Source: Blattabacterium cuenoti
GTDB taxonomy: Bacteria > Bacteroidota > Bacteroidia > Flavobacteriales > Blattabacteriaceae
DNA length: 64,000 bases
Direction of reading: 5' to 3'
Assembly: GCF_014252295.1 (NCBI RefSeq)
Contig: NZ_CP059215.1
Location: 513,681-577,680 of the forward strand
Shown here: positions 8,549 through 17,704 of the stretch, one piece after another
How positions within the stretch are numbered: position 1 is the stretch's first letter
How the letters are laid out: every line of letters starts with the position of its first letter
Program-made: the position numbers and the translations under genes
The notes under the pieces: generated by a model
Told to the model about the DNA's origin: nothing
Database searches by the model: none
What the model saw: the letters and a program-made list of their open reading frames with translations, nothing else

Positions 8549-10006
8549 ATGTTAAAACAGCAATTATTACAAAAAGGACAACATAAACTCTCTCCTCTGC
8601 AAATTAAACTAATGAAATTAGTTCAGTTATCTACTTTAGATTTTGAACAAAAAGTACAACAAGAATTGGAAGAAAATCCTGCCTTAGAAGAAGAAAATTG
8701 TTCTGATTTAGAAGAAGAAAATTCAGAATCAGAAATGAATGATCATGATTTTGATATCATAGAAGATCAAAATAAATCTATAGATAGTTCTGAATTCGAT
8801 GAATATATGAATGATGATGAAATTGAAGATGTTCAAATAAATCACAAAAATAACGGTGTAGCAAGAAACCTTACTCTTACTTCTGTAGTTTCTTTTCAAG
8901 AATATTTAAAAAATCAATTACATACTTTTCGTTTAAAAGAAGAAGATTTATTAATAGCAGATTTTATATTAGGAAATATAGATAACAATGGCTATATTAG
9001 AAGAAAAATTACATCTATCGTAGACGATATTCTTTTAATACTCGGAATATCCGTTTCTGTAGAAAAAGTAGAAAAACTCATTGTCAACTACATCCAAGAA
9101 TTAGATCCAGTAGGTGTAGGATCTAGAAATTTACGAGAATGTTTACTTCTTCAATTAAGAAGAAAAAAAATGACTAAAGAAGTTATTATAGCAAAAAAAA
9201 TTATACAATCAAATTTTGAATGTTTTGTAAAAAAACATTATCAAAAACTAAAAAAAAAATTAGGAATAACAAAAGAAAATTTACGAAAATCTATTCATCA
9301 AATAGAAAAATTAAATCCAAAACCAGGAATAATTTATTCTGAAAATACAAAAAATTTAAATCATATAATTCCTGATTTTACTATTTGTATAGTAGATAAA
9401 AAATTAGAATTATCTTTAAACCAAATAAATACACCAGAACTGAAGGTTTCATCTTTCTATTTAGAAATGTTAAGAAATTATAAATCTTCAAAAAATTTGA
9501 AAAAAAATGAAAATACTATTGTTTTTTTGAAACAAAAAATAGATTCAGCAAAATGGTTTGTAGACGCAATTAAAAAACGTCAAAATACACTTATGTTAAC
9601 AATGAATGCAATTATGGATTATCAAAAAGAATATTTTTTAACTGGAGATAGAATTAAAATAAAACCTATGATTTTAAAAAATATTTCACAAAAAATAGGT
9701 GTAGGAATTTCTACAGTTTCACGTGTAGCCAATAGCAAATATGTTAATACTCCATATGGAACTTTTTTAATTAAAAGTTTTTTTTCGGAAAAAATGAAAA
9801 ATAAAGAAGGAAAAGAAATTTCTACTATTGAAATCAAGAAACTTTTAGGAGAATCCATTGATCAGGAAAATAAAAAAAAACCTCTTACTGACGAAAATTT
9901 ATCTAAAATTCTCAAAAAAAAAGGCTATCTAATAGCTAGAAGAACGGTATCTAAATACCGAAATCAAATGCATATTCCTGTTGCAAGAATGAGAAAAAAC
10001 TTATGA
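8549..10006 (+). CDS. rpoN: RNA polymerase sigma-54 factor
   Basis: Sigma-54 directs RNA polymerase to -24/-12 promoters and needs AAA+ activators. Region I is clear at the N-terminus (QQLLQKGQHKLSPLQIKLMK), rich in Gln and Leu. A strongly acidic region II follows at about 45-95, then the core-binding and HTH regions, and the RpoN box ARRTVSKYR at 463-471. The 485-residue length is normal. Retention in a reduced genome is notable because no activator gene is in this window. The 3' end overlaps the convergent aldehyde dehydrogenase gene by 6 bp. Confidence 0.97.
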   Translation: MLKQQLLQKGQHKLSPLQIKLMKLVQLSTLDFEQKVQQELEENPALEEENCSDLEEENSESEMNDHDFDIIEDQNKSIDSSEFDEYMNDDEIEDVQINHKNNGVARNLTLTSVVSFQEYLKNQLHTFRLKEEDLLIADFILGNIDNNGYIRRKITSIVDDILLILGISVSVEKVEKLIVNYIQELDPVGVGSRNLRECLLLQLRRKKMTKEVIIAKKIIQSNFECFVKKHYQKLKKKLGITKENLRKSIHQIEKLNPKPGIIYSENTKNLNHIIPDFTICIVDKKLELSLNQINTPELKVSSFYLEMLRNYKSSKNLKKNENTIVFLKQKIDSAKWFVDAIKKRQNTLMLTMNAIMDYQKEYFLTGDRIKIKPMILKNISQKIGVGISTVSRVANSKYVNTPYGTFLIKSFFSEKMKNKEGKEISTIEIKKLLGESIDQENKKKPLTDENLSKILKKKGYLIARRTVSKYRNQMHIPVARMRKNL

Positions 10007-11374
10007 TTTACTTATAATAACTGTTTTCCAATTGGAAAATTCTTTTATAGAGAAAATAGATAATTCTCTACCGTATCCAGATTTTTTTACTCCTCCAAAA
10101 GGAAATCGAACATCTGATTTCACAATTTCATTAATAAACACCATACCAGTATCTATTTTTTTGGATAATGTTTCTGCTTTTTCTAAATCTTTTGTCCAAA
10201 TAGATGATCCTAATCCGTAACATGTATTATTGACAATATTAGGAATTTCTTCTTCTACAGAAAAAGAAGAAACAATTCCTATTGGTCCAAAAATTTCTTC
10301 CTTACTGATTATAGGATTATCCTTTTCTATCTTCAATAAAGAAGGAGAAAAAAAATTTCCATTTCTCTTAGATTCTAAACAAATCTTTCCTCCATTTGAT
10401 ATTATATTCTTATATTGTTGATATAATTTTTCAGATAAATCAGAACGAGATATATAACCTATTTTAGTAGATTCATGATATAAATTTCCTTTTTTATATT
10501 TTTTCATTTCTTGAATAACTATATCTATAAAATCATCAAGAATAGATTTATCTACAATAAATCTTTTTGCAGAAATACATGTTTGTCCCGTATTATTTAA
10601 TCTGGATTTTATAGCTAATTTTGCCGTTTTTTTGATATTTTCAACATCTTTCATAATTACAAAAGCATCATTACCTCCTAACTCTAAAATAGATTTTTTA
10701 ATATATTTTCCAGATAACGATCCTATAATACTTCCAGATAAAGAACTTCCAGTAAATGTAACTCCTTGTATTACGGAGTCCGATATAACTGATTCTATTT
10801 TAGAAACATCTATTAATAATATTTGAAAAATTCCTTCTGGAAATCCACATTCTACAAACATTTTTTCCAAAATCATACAACAGGATGTTGTATTTAATGA
10901 TGGTTTAATAATAATTACATTCCCTAATAATAAATTAGGTATAGTAGATCTTATAGTTTGCCAAATAGGATAGTTCCAAGGCATTATTCCTAATATAACT
11001 CCTATAGGTTCAAATCTTACGTAAGATTTTTCATATTCAGTATGAATTTCTTGAAAGAAAATGGATTTTTTCAGTTTACAATAATATTCACATAAATTTA
11101 TGCTTTTACTTACTTCTAAACGAGATTGATAAATAGGTTTTCCCATTTCTTGGGTAATAAAATGAGATATAATTTCTATATTTTTTTTCATGCAAAAATA
11201 TAATGCTGTTAAACATTTAACTTTAGAATTAAAAGAATAATTTTTCCATTTTTTATATGCATGACCAGCTATAGATAATTTAGCTTTAATATCCTTTTCA
11301 GATAGAAAATAATAAGTTTTTAAAATTTTATTATCCACAGGATTAATAGTATGAAACATATCAATTTTTTTCAA
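10001..11374 (-). CDS. NAD(P)-dependent aldehyde dehydrogenase, succinate-semialdehyde type
   Basis: Oxidises an aldehyde to a carboxylate in the cytosol. The 457 residues contain the ALDH signatures MPWNYP (131-136), the glutamate motif ELGGND (231-236) and the catalytic cysteine C266 in NTGQTCISAKR. The short length and C-terminal FPFGGVKKSGYGRELS resemble the compact succinate-semialdehyde dehydrogenases annotated in flavobacteria and Blattabacterium; the exact substrate is inference. Its ATG overlaps the sufE stop by 4 bp (ATGA), so it is the last gene of the minus cluster. The gene ends inside rpoN. Confidence 0.88.
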   Translation of the reverse strand: MKKIDMFHTINPVDNKILKTYYFLSEKDIKAKLSIAGHAYKKWKNYSFNSKVKCLTALYFCMKKNIEIISHFITQEMGKPIYQSRLEVSKSINLCEYYCKLKKSIFFQEIHTEYEKSYVRFEPIGVILGIMPWNYPIWQTIRSTIPNLLLGNVIIIKPSLNTTSCCMILEKMFVECGFPEGIFQILLIDVSKIESVISDSVIQGVTFTGSSLSGSIIGSLSGKYIKKSILELGGNDAFVIMKDVENIKKTAKLAIKSRLNNTGQTCISAKRFIVDKSILDDFIDIVIQEMKKYKKGNLYHESTKIGYISRSDLSEKLYQQYKNIISNGGKICLESKRNGNFFSPSLLKIEKDNPIISKEEIFGPIGIVSSFSVEEEIPNIVNNTCYGLGSSIWTKDLEKAETLSKKIDTGMVFINEIVKSDVRFPFGGVKKSGYGRELSIFSIKEFSNWKTVIISKS

Positions 11375-11841
11375 ATTAGACCTCTATTCTTATTCAAACC
11401 AATAGAAATTTTTGCATTAAAAGCTATGGCATAAAATTTTATTTTTTTTAAAAATAAAAGCATTCCATTCGCTCTAATAGGAGATAAAAAAGATTGAAAT
11501 CCTATTTCATAAATAAAATTAGCATTTGAATTGATAATTTCAAAAGGCAATAACCCTGAGTAAATACGAATCATAAGAGCTACCATTCCTCTAGGTAATA
11601 AAGCGTCACCGTCTGCTTCGAAAAAAATACGGTATTTTTTTAATTGAGCATCCATCCAAACTTTTGATTGACATCCATGAATTAATTTTTCATCAGATCG
11701 AAAATCATCTGATTTTTTAGGTAATTTATTTCCTAAGTCTATCAAATATTCATATTTTTCTTCCCAATTCTTTAGGACATGAAACTCTTTTTTTATTATT
11801 TTTTCTCTTTTATTCAAAGTCATTTCTAAACTTTTACACAA
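11371..11841 (-). CDS. sufE: SufE cysteine desulfuration protein
   Basis: Accepts persulfide sulfur from SufS and passes it to the SufBCD scaffold for Fe-S cluster assembly. The 156-residue protein has the acceptor cysteine C57 in HGCQSKVW, exactly the SufE context, followed by the family's central ADGDALLPRGMVALMIR segment. An alternative start at Met7 is possible. It sits 9 bp downstream of metE and overlaps the aldehyde dehydrogenase by 4 bp. The Fe-S customers nearby include leuC. sufS and sufBCD are not in this window. Confidence 0.93.
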   Translation of the reverse strand: MCKSLEMTLNKREKIIKKEFHVLKNWEEKYEYLIDLGNKLPKKSDDFRSDEKLIHGCQSKVWMDAQLKKYRIFFEADGDALLPRGMVALMIRIYSGLLPFEIINSNANFIYEIGFQSFLSPIRANGMLLFLKKIKFYAIAFNAKISIGLNKNRGLI

Positions 11842-11850
11842 ATATAAAAA

Positions 11851-14145
11851 TTAAGAAGGCCGATTGGATAGTTTCATTCTTGCTATTTTTGCAGCTTCTG
11901 TCATATTTTTCAAAGATTTTAACACTTCTTCCCATTTTCTAGTTTTTAAGCCACAATCTGGGTTCACCCAAATATTTTGTATTGGTAACTTTTTAGAAGC
12001 TTTTTCTATTAAATCAAAAATTTCTTCTACAGTAGGAATTCTAGGAGAATGTATGTCATATACTCCCGGTCCTATTTCGTTAGGATAAGAAAAAACAGAA
12101 AAGGCTTTTAACAATTCCATTTTGGATCTAGAAGTTTCCATAGTAATTACATCCGCATCCAGGTCTGCAATATGTTCTATAATATCATTAAATTCACTGT
12201 AACACATATGTGTATGAATCTGAGTTTCATCTTTTACCCCACTTGAAGATAGTCGAAAAGATTGAATTGCCCAATTCAAATAATGTTTCCAATTCTTTTT
12301 TTTCAAAGGTAATCCTTCTCTAAGAGCAGGTTCGTCAATTTGAATTATTTGTATTCCATACTTTTCTAAAGATAAAACTTCTTCCCTAATAGACCAAGCT
12401 ATTTGATAAGAAGTATGATAAATAGGCTGATCTTCCCTTACAAAAGACCATTGTAAAATTGTAACCGGTCCCGTCAACATTCCTTTTACTAACTTTTTTG
12501 TTTTTTTTTGAGCAAAACATATCCAATCAATAGTCATATCACCAGTACGGCTAACGTCTCCATAAATAACAGGAGGTTTTACACATCTACTACCATAACT
12601 TTGAACCCATCCATTCTCAGTAGAGAGAATTCCATTTAATTTATCTGAAAAATATTCTACCATGTCACTTCTTTCAAATTCACCATGTACCAAAACGTCT
12701 AAATCTATTTCTTCTTGTTTTTTTATAACATCTACAATCAGACATTGTATTTTTTGATCATATTCCTCTTTATTTAATTCTTTTTTACGAAATTTATTTC
12801 TCAAACTTCGTATTTCTTTTGTTTGAGGGAAAGATCCTATAGTAGTTGTTGGAAACAAAGGAAGATTAAATTTTTCTTTTTGTTTTATTTGTCTAATATT
12901 AAAAGTATTTTCTCTTTGTATATCTTCATTTTTTATTTTTTTTATTTTTTCTTTTATTTTTTTATCATGAAAAATAGAAGATTTACTAGATTTCTCTAGT
13001 AAGGAGAAATTATTTAATAAAATATCTGTATTCCCTTTTATAATACATTCTAAATCATTTAATTCATAAATTTTTTGTTGAGCAAAAGACATTATGTTTT
13101 TTATATCCTCATGAATAAATCGTTCATACTCTATATTTATAGGAACATGTAAAAGAGAACAATTAGGAGCTATCATAACACGATCGTATCCTATAGATTC
13201 TATTGTTTTTTCTATTTTATTAACTGAATGAGTATAATTATTTTTCCATATATTTCTTCCATTAATAATCCCTAAGGACAAAATTATTTTTGATTCTTTT
13301 ACAAAATTTAATACTCTTTCCAATTGTTTTGAATCTTCAACTAAATCTATATGCAAAGATTTTATAGGAATATCTCTAAGAAGAGAAATATTCTCTAAAA
13401 TTCCATCAAAATAAGAAGTTAATAAAATATTTTTTTCTGATTTCGATATTTTTTTATAAGCATATGTAAATGCTTGTTTTTCTTTTTCAGACATGTCTAA
13501 GACTAAAATTGGTTCATCTAATTGAATCCAATCAACTCCTTTATTCTTTAGATTTTTGATAATTTCTATATAAACAGGAACAATATTTTCAATTAAATCC
13601 ATTCTATGAAAATATTTATCTTTTTCTTTTCCTAAAAAAAGGTAAGAAACTGGTCCTATTAATACAGGTTTTATTTTTTTGACTGATTTTAATATTTTTT
13701 TTAATTCTTCTAATTCCTCAAAAATTTTTTTAGAGAAAATATAAAATTTTTGATTTTTATTAAATTCTGGAACTATATAGTGATAGTTTGTGTTGAACCA
13801 TTTAGTCATTTCCATAGCCTTTATATCCAATCCATTTTCTTGAAATCCTCTTGCCATAGAAAAATATAAATCAATATTATTCTCAATTGGAACGGAAAGA
13901 TAAGAATCTGGAATAGATCCTAATAAAAAGGACATGTCTAGAACATGATCGTAAAAACTAAAGTCATTACATGGAATAAGATCTAAATTTGCCATTTCCT
14001 GTATCTTCCAATTTTCTTTCCTTATTTTTTTCCCCACTTGAAATAACTCTTCCGAATTAATTTTATTGGACCAATAAGCTTCACAAGCTTTTTTTAATTC
14101 TCTCTGTATTCCTATTCGAGGATAACCCAAATTATGTTTCAGCAT
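11851..14145 (-). CDS. metE: Cobalamin-independent methionine synthase
   Basis: Transfers the methyl group of 5-methyltetrahydropteroyl-triglutamate to homocysteine, giving methionine. The 764 residues form the usual tandem TIM barrels. The zinc ligands are intact: H646 and C648 (IHTHMCYSEF), E670 (METSRS) and C731 (NPDCG). They are offset by five residues from the E. coli set. The N-terminal LGYPRIG and the FPTTTIGSFPQT linker are present. No B12 is needed, which suits a host-restricted symbiont. It is preceded by the GlmU-like gene (59-bp gap) and followed closely by sufE. Full length, no damage. Confidence 0.97.
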   Translation of the reverse strand: MLKHNLGYPRIGIQRELKKACEAYWSNKINSEELFQVGKKIRKENWKIQEMANLDLIPCNDFSFYDHVLDMSFLLGSIPDSYLSVPIENNIDLYFSMARGFQENGLDIKAMEMTKWFNTNYHYIVPEFNKNQKFYIFSKKIFEELEELKKILKSVKKIKPVLIGPVSYLFLGKEKDKYFHRMDLIENIVPVYIEIIKNLKNKGVDWIQLDEPILVLDMSEKEKQAFTYAYKKISKSEKNILLTSYFDGILENISLLRDIPIKSLHIDLVEDSKQLERVLNFVKESKIILSLGIINGRNIWKNNYTHSVNKIEKTIESIGYDRVMIAPNCSLLHVPINIEYERFIHEDIKNIMSFAQQKIYELNDLECIIKGNTDILLNNFSLLEKSSKSSIFHDKKIKEKIKKIKNEDIQRENTFNIRQIKQKEKFNLPLFPTTTIGSFPQTKEIRSLRNKFRKKELNKEEYDQKIQCLIVDVIKKQEEIDLDVLVHGEFERSDMVEYFSDKLNGILSTENGWVQSYGSRCVKPPVIYGDVSRTGDMTIDWICFAQKKTKKLVKGMLTGPVTILQWSFVREDQPIYHTSYQIAWSIREEVLSLEKYGIQIIQIDEPALREGLPLKKKNWKHYLNWAIQSFRLSSSGVKDETQIHTHMCYSEFNDIIEHIADLDADVITMETSRSKMELLKAFSVFSYPNEIGPGVYDIHSPRIPTVEEIFDLIEKASKKLPIQNIWVNPDCGLKTRKWEEVLKSLKNMTEAAKIARMKLSNRPS

Positions 14146-14204
14146 ATTTTATGAATTTAATCTATCTATAAGTTTAAAAAATTTTTCTTTTACATTACCT
14201 TTCC

Positions 14205-15398
14205 CTAAATATCCAATAATTGATACAAATATTCCAAAATTTTTTTATCTAAAATGGAAAAATATAGGTTCCTTCTTTTCATCATAATATCAGCAGTTGT
14301 ACAAACTTGATGAAAAGGTATCTTTTTTTTTTTTTGTATTCCACCAAAAGAAAAAGAAGGAACATACCTAGGTGAAAATCCGTATCCAAAAATACTAGCA
14401 CTAACTCCTACCACTGTAGCTGTATTAAATTGAGTATTTATTCCAGATTTAGAATGATCACCTACAATCATACCAAAAAATTGTATATCAATAGGAATAA
14501 AATCTTTTTTTTCATAATTCCAAACTGTTACTTTCCCATAATCATTTCTCAAATTAGAAACATTAGTTCCAGCTCCTAAATTGCACCACTCTCCTAAAAC
14601 AGTATTTCCTAAAAATCCATCATGAGCTTTGTTCGAATAAGAAAAAATTACGGAATTTATAATTTCTCCACCTATTTTGCAAGAACGTCCAATAGTTGTT
14701 CCTCCATATATTTTTGAACCAATATTTAATATGGATTTATTACCAATAAATGCTGGTCCTCTTATTACAGATCCCTCCATTATTTCGACTTCCTTTTCAA
14801 TATATATTGGTCCTAATTGAGCATTCAATACAACATTATTTGCTTTTATATCTTCTTCCAAAAAAATTCTGTTCTTGCAAAGAACAGAATTTTTTCCCAA
14901 TAAAGAAAAAGATTTTTTCCCTTTTGTAAAAAAAACAAAATCTTTTTTTAGAACAGTTTTATTATTTATAAATATATCCCATGGATATTGTATATGAATT
15001 AAATTTTTAATTTCATGTTTCTTTTTAAAGGAAATTAAATTTTCTTTTTTTACATAAGAGGAAAAATTTTTTTTTACAACTACAATCTTTTCTTGAAAAA
15101 AAACAGCCTCATTTTCTTTTAAGGTAAATATCATATTAATCAACTCTTCGTTTGGAAGAAACGAAGAATTGATTAGTAATATATTATGATAAATAAACTC
15201 ATTATTTATTAATGAATTAAATGAATATTTCATTGAAAGAAATGGTTGTGTAACAATTCCAGATACTTTATTCCCAATATATTTTTCCCATCTATCTTTG
15301 ATAGTGAACAATCCCAAACGAATTTCTGATACAGATCTTGTCAATGTTATAGGAAATAAGCTTCTCCATTCTATTCCATCATACAATATAAAATCCAT
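14205..15398 (-). CDS. GlmU-family putative sugar nucleotidyltransferase
   Basis: The 397-residue protein starts with LYDGIEWRSLFPITLTR and SEIRLGLFTIKDRWE. These are the signature of the Bacteroidota GlmU-like N-terminal domain (NTP_transf_4), a divergent nucleotidyltransferase. The second half is a left-handed beta-helix of hexapeptide repeats with I/V-G-x spacing (about 190-360), including GGTTIGRSCKIGGEI and GAGTNVSNLRNDYG, as in acetyltransferases. The likely role is nucleotide-sugar synthesis for the envelope, perhaps UDP-GlcNAc, but the substrate is unproven. A 12-T run (14324-14335) stays in frame, and two strong stem-loops lie inside the gene. It lies between rpmE2 and metE. Confidence 0.85.
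   Translation of the reverse strand: MDFILYDGIEWRSLFPITLTRSVSEIRLGLFTIKDRWEKYIGNKVSGIVTQPFLSMKYSFNSLINNEFIYHNILLINSSFLPNEELINMIFTLKENEAVFFQEKIVVVKKNFSSYVKKENLISFKKKHEIKNLIHIQYPWDIFINNKTVLKKDFVFFTKGKKSFSLLGKNSVLCKNRIFLEEDIKANNVVLNAQLGPIYIEKEVEIMEGSVIRGPAFIGNKSILNIGSKIYGGTTIGRSCKIGGEIINSVIFSYSNKAHDGFLGNTVLGEWCNLGAGTNVSNLRNDYGKVTVWNYEKKDFIPIDIQFFGMIVGDHSKSGINTQFNTATVVGVSASIFGYGFSPRYVPSFSFGGIQKKKKIPFHQVCTTADIMMKRRNLYFSILDKKILEYLYQLLDI
14861..14895 (-). repeat. Perfect 16-bp stem-loop inside the GlmU-like gene
   Basis: Left arm AAAAAATTCTGTTCTT (14861-14876), loop GCA, right arm AAGAACAGAATTTTTT (14880-14895), all 16 pairs perfect. On the coding (minus) strand the second arm ends in a run of T, so it resembles an intrinsic terminator or pause site within the reading frame. 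The structure is seen directly; a function is inference. Confidence 0.9.
15137..15175 (-). repeat. Imperfect 17-position stem-loop inside the GlmU-like gene
   Basis: TAATCAA, one mismatch, TCTTCGTTT (15137-15153) pairs with AAACGAAGA, mismatch, TTGATTA (15159-15175) around the 5-nt loop GGAAG. Sixteen of 17 positions pair. It is the second strong hairpin within 300 bp of the same gene. Confidence 0.85.
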
Positions 15399-15451
15399 AT
15401 TTACGATGTTTAGTTTAGTTAATTAAATTATTTACATTCATATACTTAACA

Positions 15452-15706
15452 CTAAAATTTTTTATATTTTTCATATTTCTTCTTAAATTTTTCTGCTGGG
15501 CCCGTTTTTCCTAAAAACCTTTTTTCTCCAGTAAAAAATGGATGTGAATAACTAGATATTTCCATTTTATACAACGGATAACTAAATCCGTTTATTTTAA
15601 TAAAATCTTTTGTTTTTACTGTTGATCTGCAAATAAAAGTTTTTTCATTATTAATATCTTTAAAAACAACAGGTCTGTAATCTTCCGGATGTATTTTTTT
15701 TTTCAT
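15452..15706 (-). CDS. rpmE2: 50S ribosomal protein L31, type B
   Basis: Small ribosomal protein at the central protuberance of the large subunit. The 84 residues begin MKKKIHPEDYRPVVF and contain SSYSHPFFTGEKRFL, typical of the type B (YkgM/RpmE2) paralogue. The zinc-binding CxxC of type A is absent; only one cysteine is present. This is the normal Bacteroidota form and needs no zinc. It follows the FabH-like gene after 6 bp and precedes the GlmU-like gene by 53 bp. Confidence 0.96.
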   Translation of the reverse strand: MKKKIHPEDYRPVVFKDINNEKTFICRSTVKTKDFIKINGFSYPLYKMEISSYSHPFFTGEKRFLGKTGPAEKFKKKYEKYKKF

Positions 15707-15712
15707 AAAGTT

Positions 15713-16810
15713 TTATATTTTTTTAGTTGGAAAACGATAAATCATTCCATTAATATTCATTCCAGCTCCCAAAGAAGCCATTAATATGGTATCCCCAGGT
15801 TTTATTTCATGAGGGAGCATTTTCCTATGAAGGATTAAATCTAATAAAGTAGGTACTGTAGCTACAGAAGAATTTCCAAATCTTTTTATAGTCATTGGCA
15901 TTATTTTTGATAAATCATTAAGGGATGTGTAATTGTATAATTTTAACAATCTTTTTAAGATTGCATAATCCATTTTTGCATTTGCTTGATGAATGAGAAT
16001 TTTTTTAATATCTTTCAAATGCAAATCTGCATAATCAAGAATATTTTTTAACATATTTGGAACTTCTGTTAATGCGTATTCATAAATTCTTCTTCCATTC
16101 ATTCTAATATTAACCAAAGATTTTTTATAATTTGGATTTAAAGAAGGACCATTTTTTAAATAATGCAGTTCATCATTATTATTACATTGAGTATCATAAT
16201 GAATAATGCCATTTTTTTCATTTTCAAAATCTTCTATAGCCGATAAAACAGCAGCACCAGCACCATCCGAAAAAATCATAGCATTTCTATCATGTGGATC
16301 TATAACTTGAGATAGTGTCTCTGAACTAGTAATTAATATATTCTTAGCGCATTTTGATTGTAAAAGTTGATCGGCAAGAATCATTCCTTCTATCCATCCT
16401 GGACATCCAAATATCATATCATACGGTCTACATTTCTTATTCTTAATTTGAAGTTTATTCTTTACTTTAGAAGATATAGATGGCATTAAGTTAGATTGAT
16501 AAGAAATAGGATGAATATCTCCGTAATTATGAGCCGATATAATATAATCTATTTTTTCTTTATAAATTTTAGAATCAATTAAAGCTCTTTTTGCTGCAAT
16601 CGTAGCAATATCCGAATTTAATAATCCTTTATCAATATACCTTCTTTCCTCTATTTCCGTAATTTTTTGAAATTTATTAATAATTTCTTCATTCGATTTA
16701 TTAATTATGAATCCTTTTTTATCGTAAAATTTATGTTTCAAAAAATGATCACTTTTTATCACTTTTTTAGGTAAATAATGTCCAGTTCCTGTAATGATTG
16801 ATCGAATCAT
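15713..16810 (-). CDS. 3-oxoacyl-ACP synthase III family protein (FabH-like)
   Basis: Thiolase-fold condensing enzyme. I chose the ATG at 16810 (MIRSIITGTGHYLP), because FabH proteins start at this strand; an upstream in-frame ATG at 16834 would add eight unconserved residues. The catalytic triad is C136 (FGCPGW), H274 (IHQANAKMD) and N313 (FGNSSVATVP), counted from the chosen start. The protein is 365 residues, and the C-terminal GAGMNINGMIYRF is intact. Divergence from housekeeping FabH and the distance from fabF/acpP suggest a paralogue with another acyl substrate, but initiation of fatty acid synthesis cannot be excluded. It is the first gene of the minus cluster, diverging from ubiE. Confidence 0.85.
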   Translation of the reverse strand: MIRSIITGTGHYLPKKVIKSDHFLKHKFYDKKGFIINKSNEEIINKFQKITEIEERRYIDKGLLNSDIATIAAKRALIDSKIYKEKIDYIISAHNYGDIHPISYQSNLMPSISSKVKNKLQIKNKKCRPYDMIFGCPGWIEGMILADQLLQSKCAKNILITSSETLSQVIDPHDRNAMIFSDGAGAAVLSAIEDFENEKNGIIHYDTQCNNNDELHYLKNGPSLNPNYKKSLVNIRMNGRRIYEYALTEVPNMLKNILDYADLHLKDIKKILIHQANAKMDYAILKRLLKLYNYTSLNDLSKIMPMTIKRFGNSSVATVPTLLDLILHRKMLPHEIKPGDTILMASLGAGMNINGMIYRFPTKKI

Positions 16811-16875
16811 ATATATTATCCAAATAATATCCAAAATAAAAATAAAATTTCTTTAAAAGAATTAAAAAACCATTT

Positions 16876-16916
16876 TTTATTCATAATTTACAAAGCAAAA
16901 GTAAATTATGAATAAA
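16876..16916. repeat. Perfect 16-bp inverted repeat covering the ubiE start codon
   Basis: Arms TTTATTCATAATTTAC (16876-16891) and GTAAATTATGAATAAA (16901-16916) pair perfectly around the 9-nt loop AAAGCAAAA. The ubiE ATG (16908-16910) and its next two codons are in the right arm. In RNA the start codon would be base-paired. On the opposite strand the loop region reads TACTTTTG, a match to the TAnnTTTG -7 element, possibly for the FabH-like gene. It could act as an operator, RNA switch or both. Confidence 0.9.
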
Positions 16917-17660
16917 CATTCTCTGAAGTCTATACAAGAAAAAGAAGAAGAAATAAAAAATATGTTCGATCATATTTCTTATAAATATGATTTTATTAAT
17001 CATATATTATCTTTCGGAATAGATTTTTTTTGGAGAAAAAAAATAATTTGTTTATTAGATAAATTTAATAAAGAATTTAACAAAGGAAAAAAAATAAAAA
17101 GTATACTGGATCTAGCTACTGGGACAGGAGATTTAGCTATTTTATTGGCAAATAAATTTGATAATGCTTCTTGTATTGTAGGATTAGATCCATCTGAAAA
17201 AATGCTAAAAAAAGCAGAAAAAAAAATAAAAAATAATTTTTTAGAAAAAAAAATTAGACTAATTAAAGGTTATTCTCAATATATTCCATTTTCAAATGAA
17301 ACTTTTGATGCTGTTACTATTTCTTTTGGAATAAGAAACTTTCAATATATTCATCTTTCTCTTAGAGAAATATATAGAATACTTAAACCTTTAGGAATTT
17401 TAGCAATTTTAGAATTTTCTAAGCCTTCCAATTATTGGATAAATAAAATTTATTATTTTTATTCTCATTTCATAATGAATAGAATAGGGAATTTTCTATC
17501 AAATAATCATTTTGCTTACAATTATTTAGCAAAGTCTATTCAATCATTTTTTTATTGTGAAAACAAAATGAATAAACTTTTAAGTTATCATAAATTTAAC
17601 ACGATTTATATAAAAAAATTAACATTTGAAATTGCTTCTGTTTATTTATCAAAAAAATAA
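16908..17660 (+). CDS. ubiE: Demethylmenaquinone methyltransferase (UbiE/MenG)
   Basis: SAM-dependent methyltransferase for the last step of menaquinone synthesis. The 250-residue protein has the SAM motif DLATGTGDLAILLA (about 69-82) and the family signature ITISFGIRNF region (VTISFGIRNFQYIHLSLREI), followed by LKPLGILAILEFSKP. Menaquinone is the expected quinone of Bacteroidota. Its start codon lies inside a 16-bp perfect hairpin, which is unusual. The next gene, a GH3-family member, follows after 44 bp. The start is supported by homologous NMFDHIS..YDFINHILSFG spacing near the N-terminus. Confidence 0.95.
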   Translation: MNKHSLKSIQEKEEEIKNMFDHISYKYDFINHILSFGIDFFWRKKIICLLDKFNKEFNKGKKIKSILDLATGTGDLAILLANKFDNASCIVGLDPSEKMLKKAEKKIKNNFLEKKIRLIKGYSQYIPFSNETFDAVTISFGIRNFQYIHLSLREIYRILKPLGILAILEFSKPSNYWINKIYYFYSHFIMNRIGNFLSNNHFAYNYLAKSIQSFFYCENKMNKLLSYHKFNTIYIKKLTFEIASVYLSKK

Positions 17661-17704
17661 AATTCATTTTTTATCCTTAATTTTTAACTAAATTTTTTCT
17701 CGTA

